A DNA stretch of 64,000 bases from Nocardioides sp. SLBN-35. GTDB taxonomy: Bacteria; Actinomycetota; Actinomycetes; Propionibacteriales; Nocardioidaceae. The notes under the pieces were generated by a model. That model saw only the letters and a list, made by a program, of their open reading frames with translations. It was not told the DNA's origin and searched no databases. The stretch lies in the NCBI RefSeq assembly GCF_006715725.1, contig NZ_VFNU01000001.1, positions 3,720,001-3,784,000 on the forward strand, written 5' to 3'. Below are positions 63,435-64,000 of this stretch, piece after piece (the stretch's first letter is position 1; the number at the start of each line of letters is the position of its first letter). The position numbers were made by a program, and so were the translations under genes.

Positions 63435-64000
63435 GTGGCGAATTCCACACCACCGATCGAGTCCCTGCACCGCGGGCTGGTCCTGCTCAAGGAGCTGCGC
63501 GACGGCCGCGTCCTCGGCGTCAAGGAGGCGGCCGAGCTCCTCGGCGTTGCCCCGTCGACCGCGCACCGGCTGCTCGCCGCGCTGTGCTTCGACGGCTTCG
63601 CGATGCAGGACCGGGACCGGCAGTACCGGCTCGGCCCGGAGATGCGGCCCGAGCAGGTCCGCGGCCGCGACGTCGGCGAGTTCCGCACGCTCGTGCACCC
63701 GGTCATCGACCGGTTGAGCCAGGCGGTCGGCGAGACGGTGCACGTCTGGGTGCGCCAGGGGCCGCTGCTGCGCTGGGTCGACGGCGTGGCCGGCCCGACC
63801 CCGTCGCACGTCGCCACCGACCGCTGGGACCGCGTGCCGGCGTACGCCTCCGCAGCGGGCAAGGCGTTGCTCTCCGAGCTCAACGGCAAGCAGCTCGAGG
63901 AGGTCTTCGCCGACGGCCTCCCGCCGGCGCGCTCCTCGCGGATCACCAGCATGCAGTCACTCAAGCGGCACCTGCACGCCGTCCGCACCCGCGGCTACGC
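63423..64000 (+). CDS. IclR family transcriptional regulator (cut by window end)
   Basis: The first 192 codons of an IclR regulator. The N-terminal winged helix reads ESLHRGLVLLKELRDGRVLG, VKEAAELLGVAPSTAHRLLA and the C-terminal effector domain begins with VGETVHVWVRQGPLLRWVDG and PAYASAAGKALLSEL, the family's substrate-binding region. ATG 63423 or GTG 63435 are both possible; the latter would begin VANSTPPIESL. It is divergent from the M24-hyuBA-permease operon and very likely controls it. The gene runs off the window. Confidence 0.9.
   Translation, partial: MFFVVANSTPPIESLHRGLVLLKELRDGRVLGVKEAAELLGVAPSTAHRLLAALCFDGFAMQDRDRQYRLGPEMRPEQVRGRDVGEFRTLVHPVIDRLSQAVGETVHVWVRQGPLLRWVDGVAGPTPSHVATDRWDRVPAYASAAGKALLSELNGKQLEEVFADGLPPARSSRITSMQSLKRHLHAVRTRGY

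Overview
The window is about 70% G+C with dense, overlapping genes and frequent GTG starts. Its core gene order (hrcA-dnaJ-rsmE, HIT, phoH-ybeY-CBS protein, cytidine-deaminase-like gene, era, leuA, recO-uppS, glyS, dus) is typical of a high-GC actinobacterium. A member of the Nocardioides group (Propionibacteriales) is the best guess, from gene content and from short interspersed repeats of a kind common in that group. No rRNA, tRNA, CRISPR array, transposase or integrase was recognised.

Layout. 1-2.6 kb: a cut MFS exporter divergent from a LysR regulator, and a secreted SH3 protein. 2.7-6.4 kb (minus): dus, a lipoprotein, glyS and a small monooxygenase-like gene. 6.4-9.2 kb (plus): a Zur-controlled zinc importer, znuACB. 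9.3-14.6 kb: uppS, recO, a secreted protein, an alpha/beta hydrolase, and leuA with a leucine-rich leader peptide. 14.7-19.1 kb (plus): a large catalase, a flavodoxin-like protein and two septum-formation-type lipoproteins. 19.13-19.48 kb holds a striking branched inverted-repeat element. 19.5-21.3 kb: era and a siderophore-interacting flavoprotein.

21.4-29.6 kb is the most unusual region. It is a tight minus-strand operon of a 1767-residue secreted RTX / Ig-repeat / beta-helix protein, three phage-tail-collar (Mdp-type) proteins, a GNAT acetyltransferase and a Tat-exported DUF6916-like protein. A second DUF6916-like gene lies on the opposite strand inside it. 29.7-35.9 kb: a methyl-branched (10-methylstearate type) fatty acid pair, then an ABC-2 exporter with its two-component system. 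36-42 kb: a degenerate cytidine deaminase homologue, a YtcJ-like amidohydrolase with an APC permease, a DUF1330 gene, an MBL-fold hydrolase and a membrane protein. 42-51.5 kb: the phoH/ybeY/CBS block, HIT, a GerMN-Gmad2 lipoprotein, an AlkZ-like winged-helix protein, and rsmE, dnaJ and hrcA under a CIRCE element. 51.5-56.6 kb (plus): an iron-box DUF2470 gene, an MBL hydrolase, an SDR, a flavin monooxygenase and an AraC regulator. 56.6-64 kb: an IclR regulator divergent from an M24-HyuB-HyuA-NCS1 permease operon, which looks like uptake and breakdown of a cyclic amide such as a hydantoin.

Read along the minus strand, the conserved housekeeping genes keep their usual order but are pushed apart by accessory cassettes. 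The region therefore looks like a conserved backbone with several insertion hot spots.
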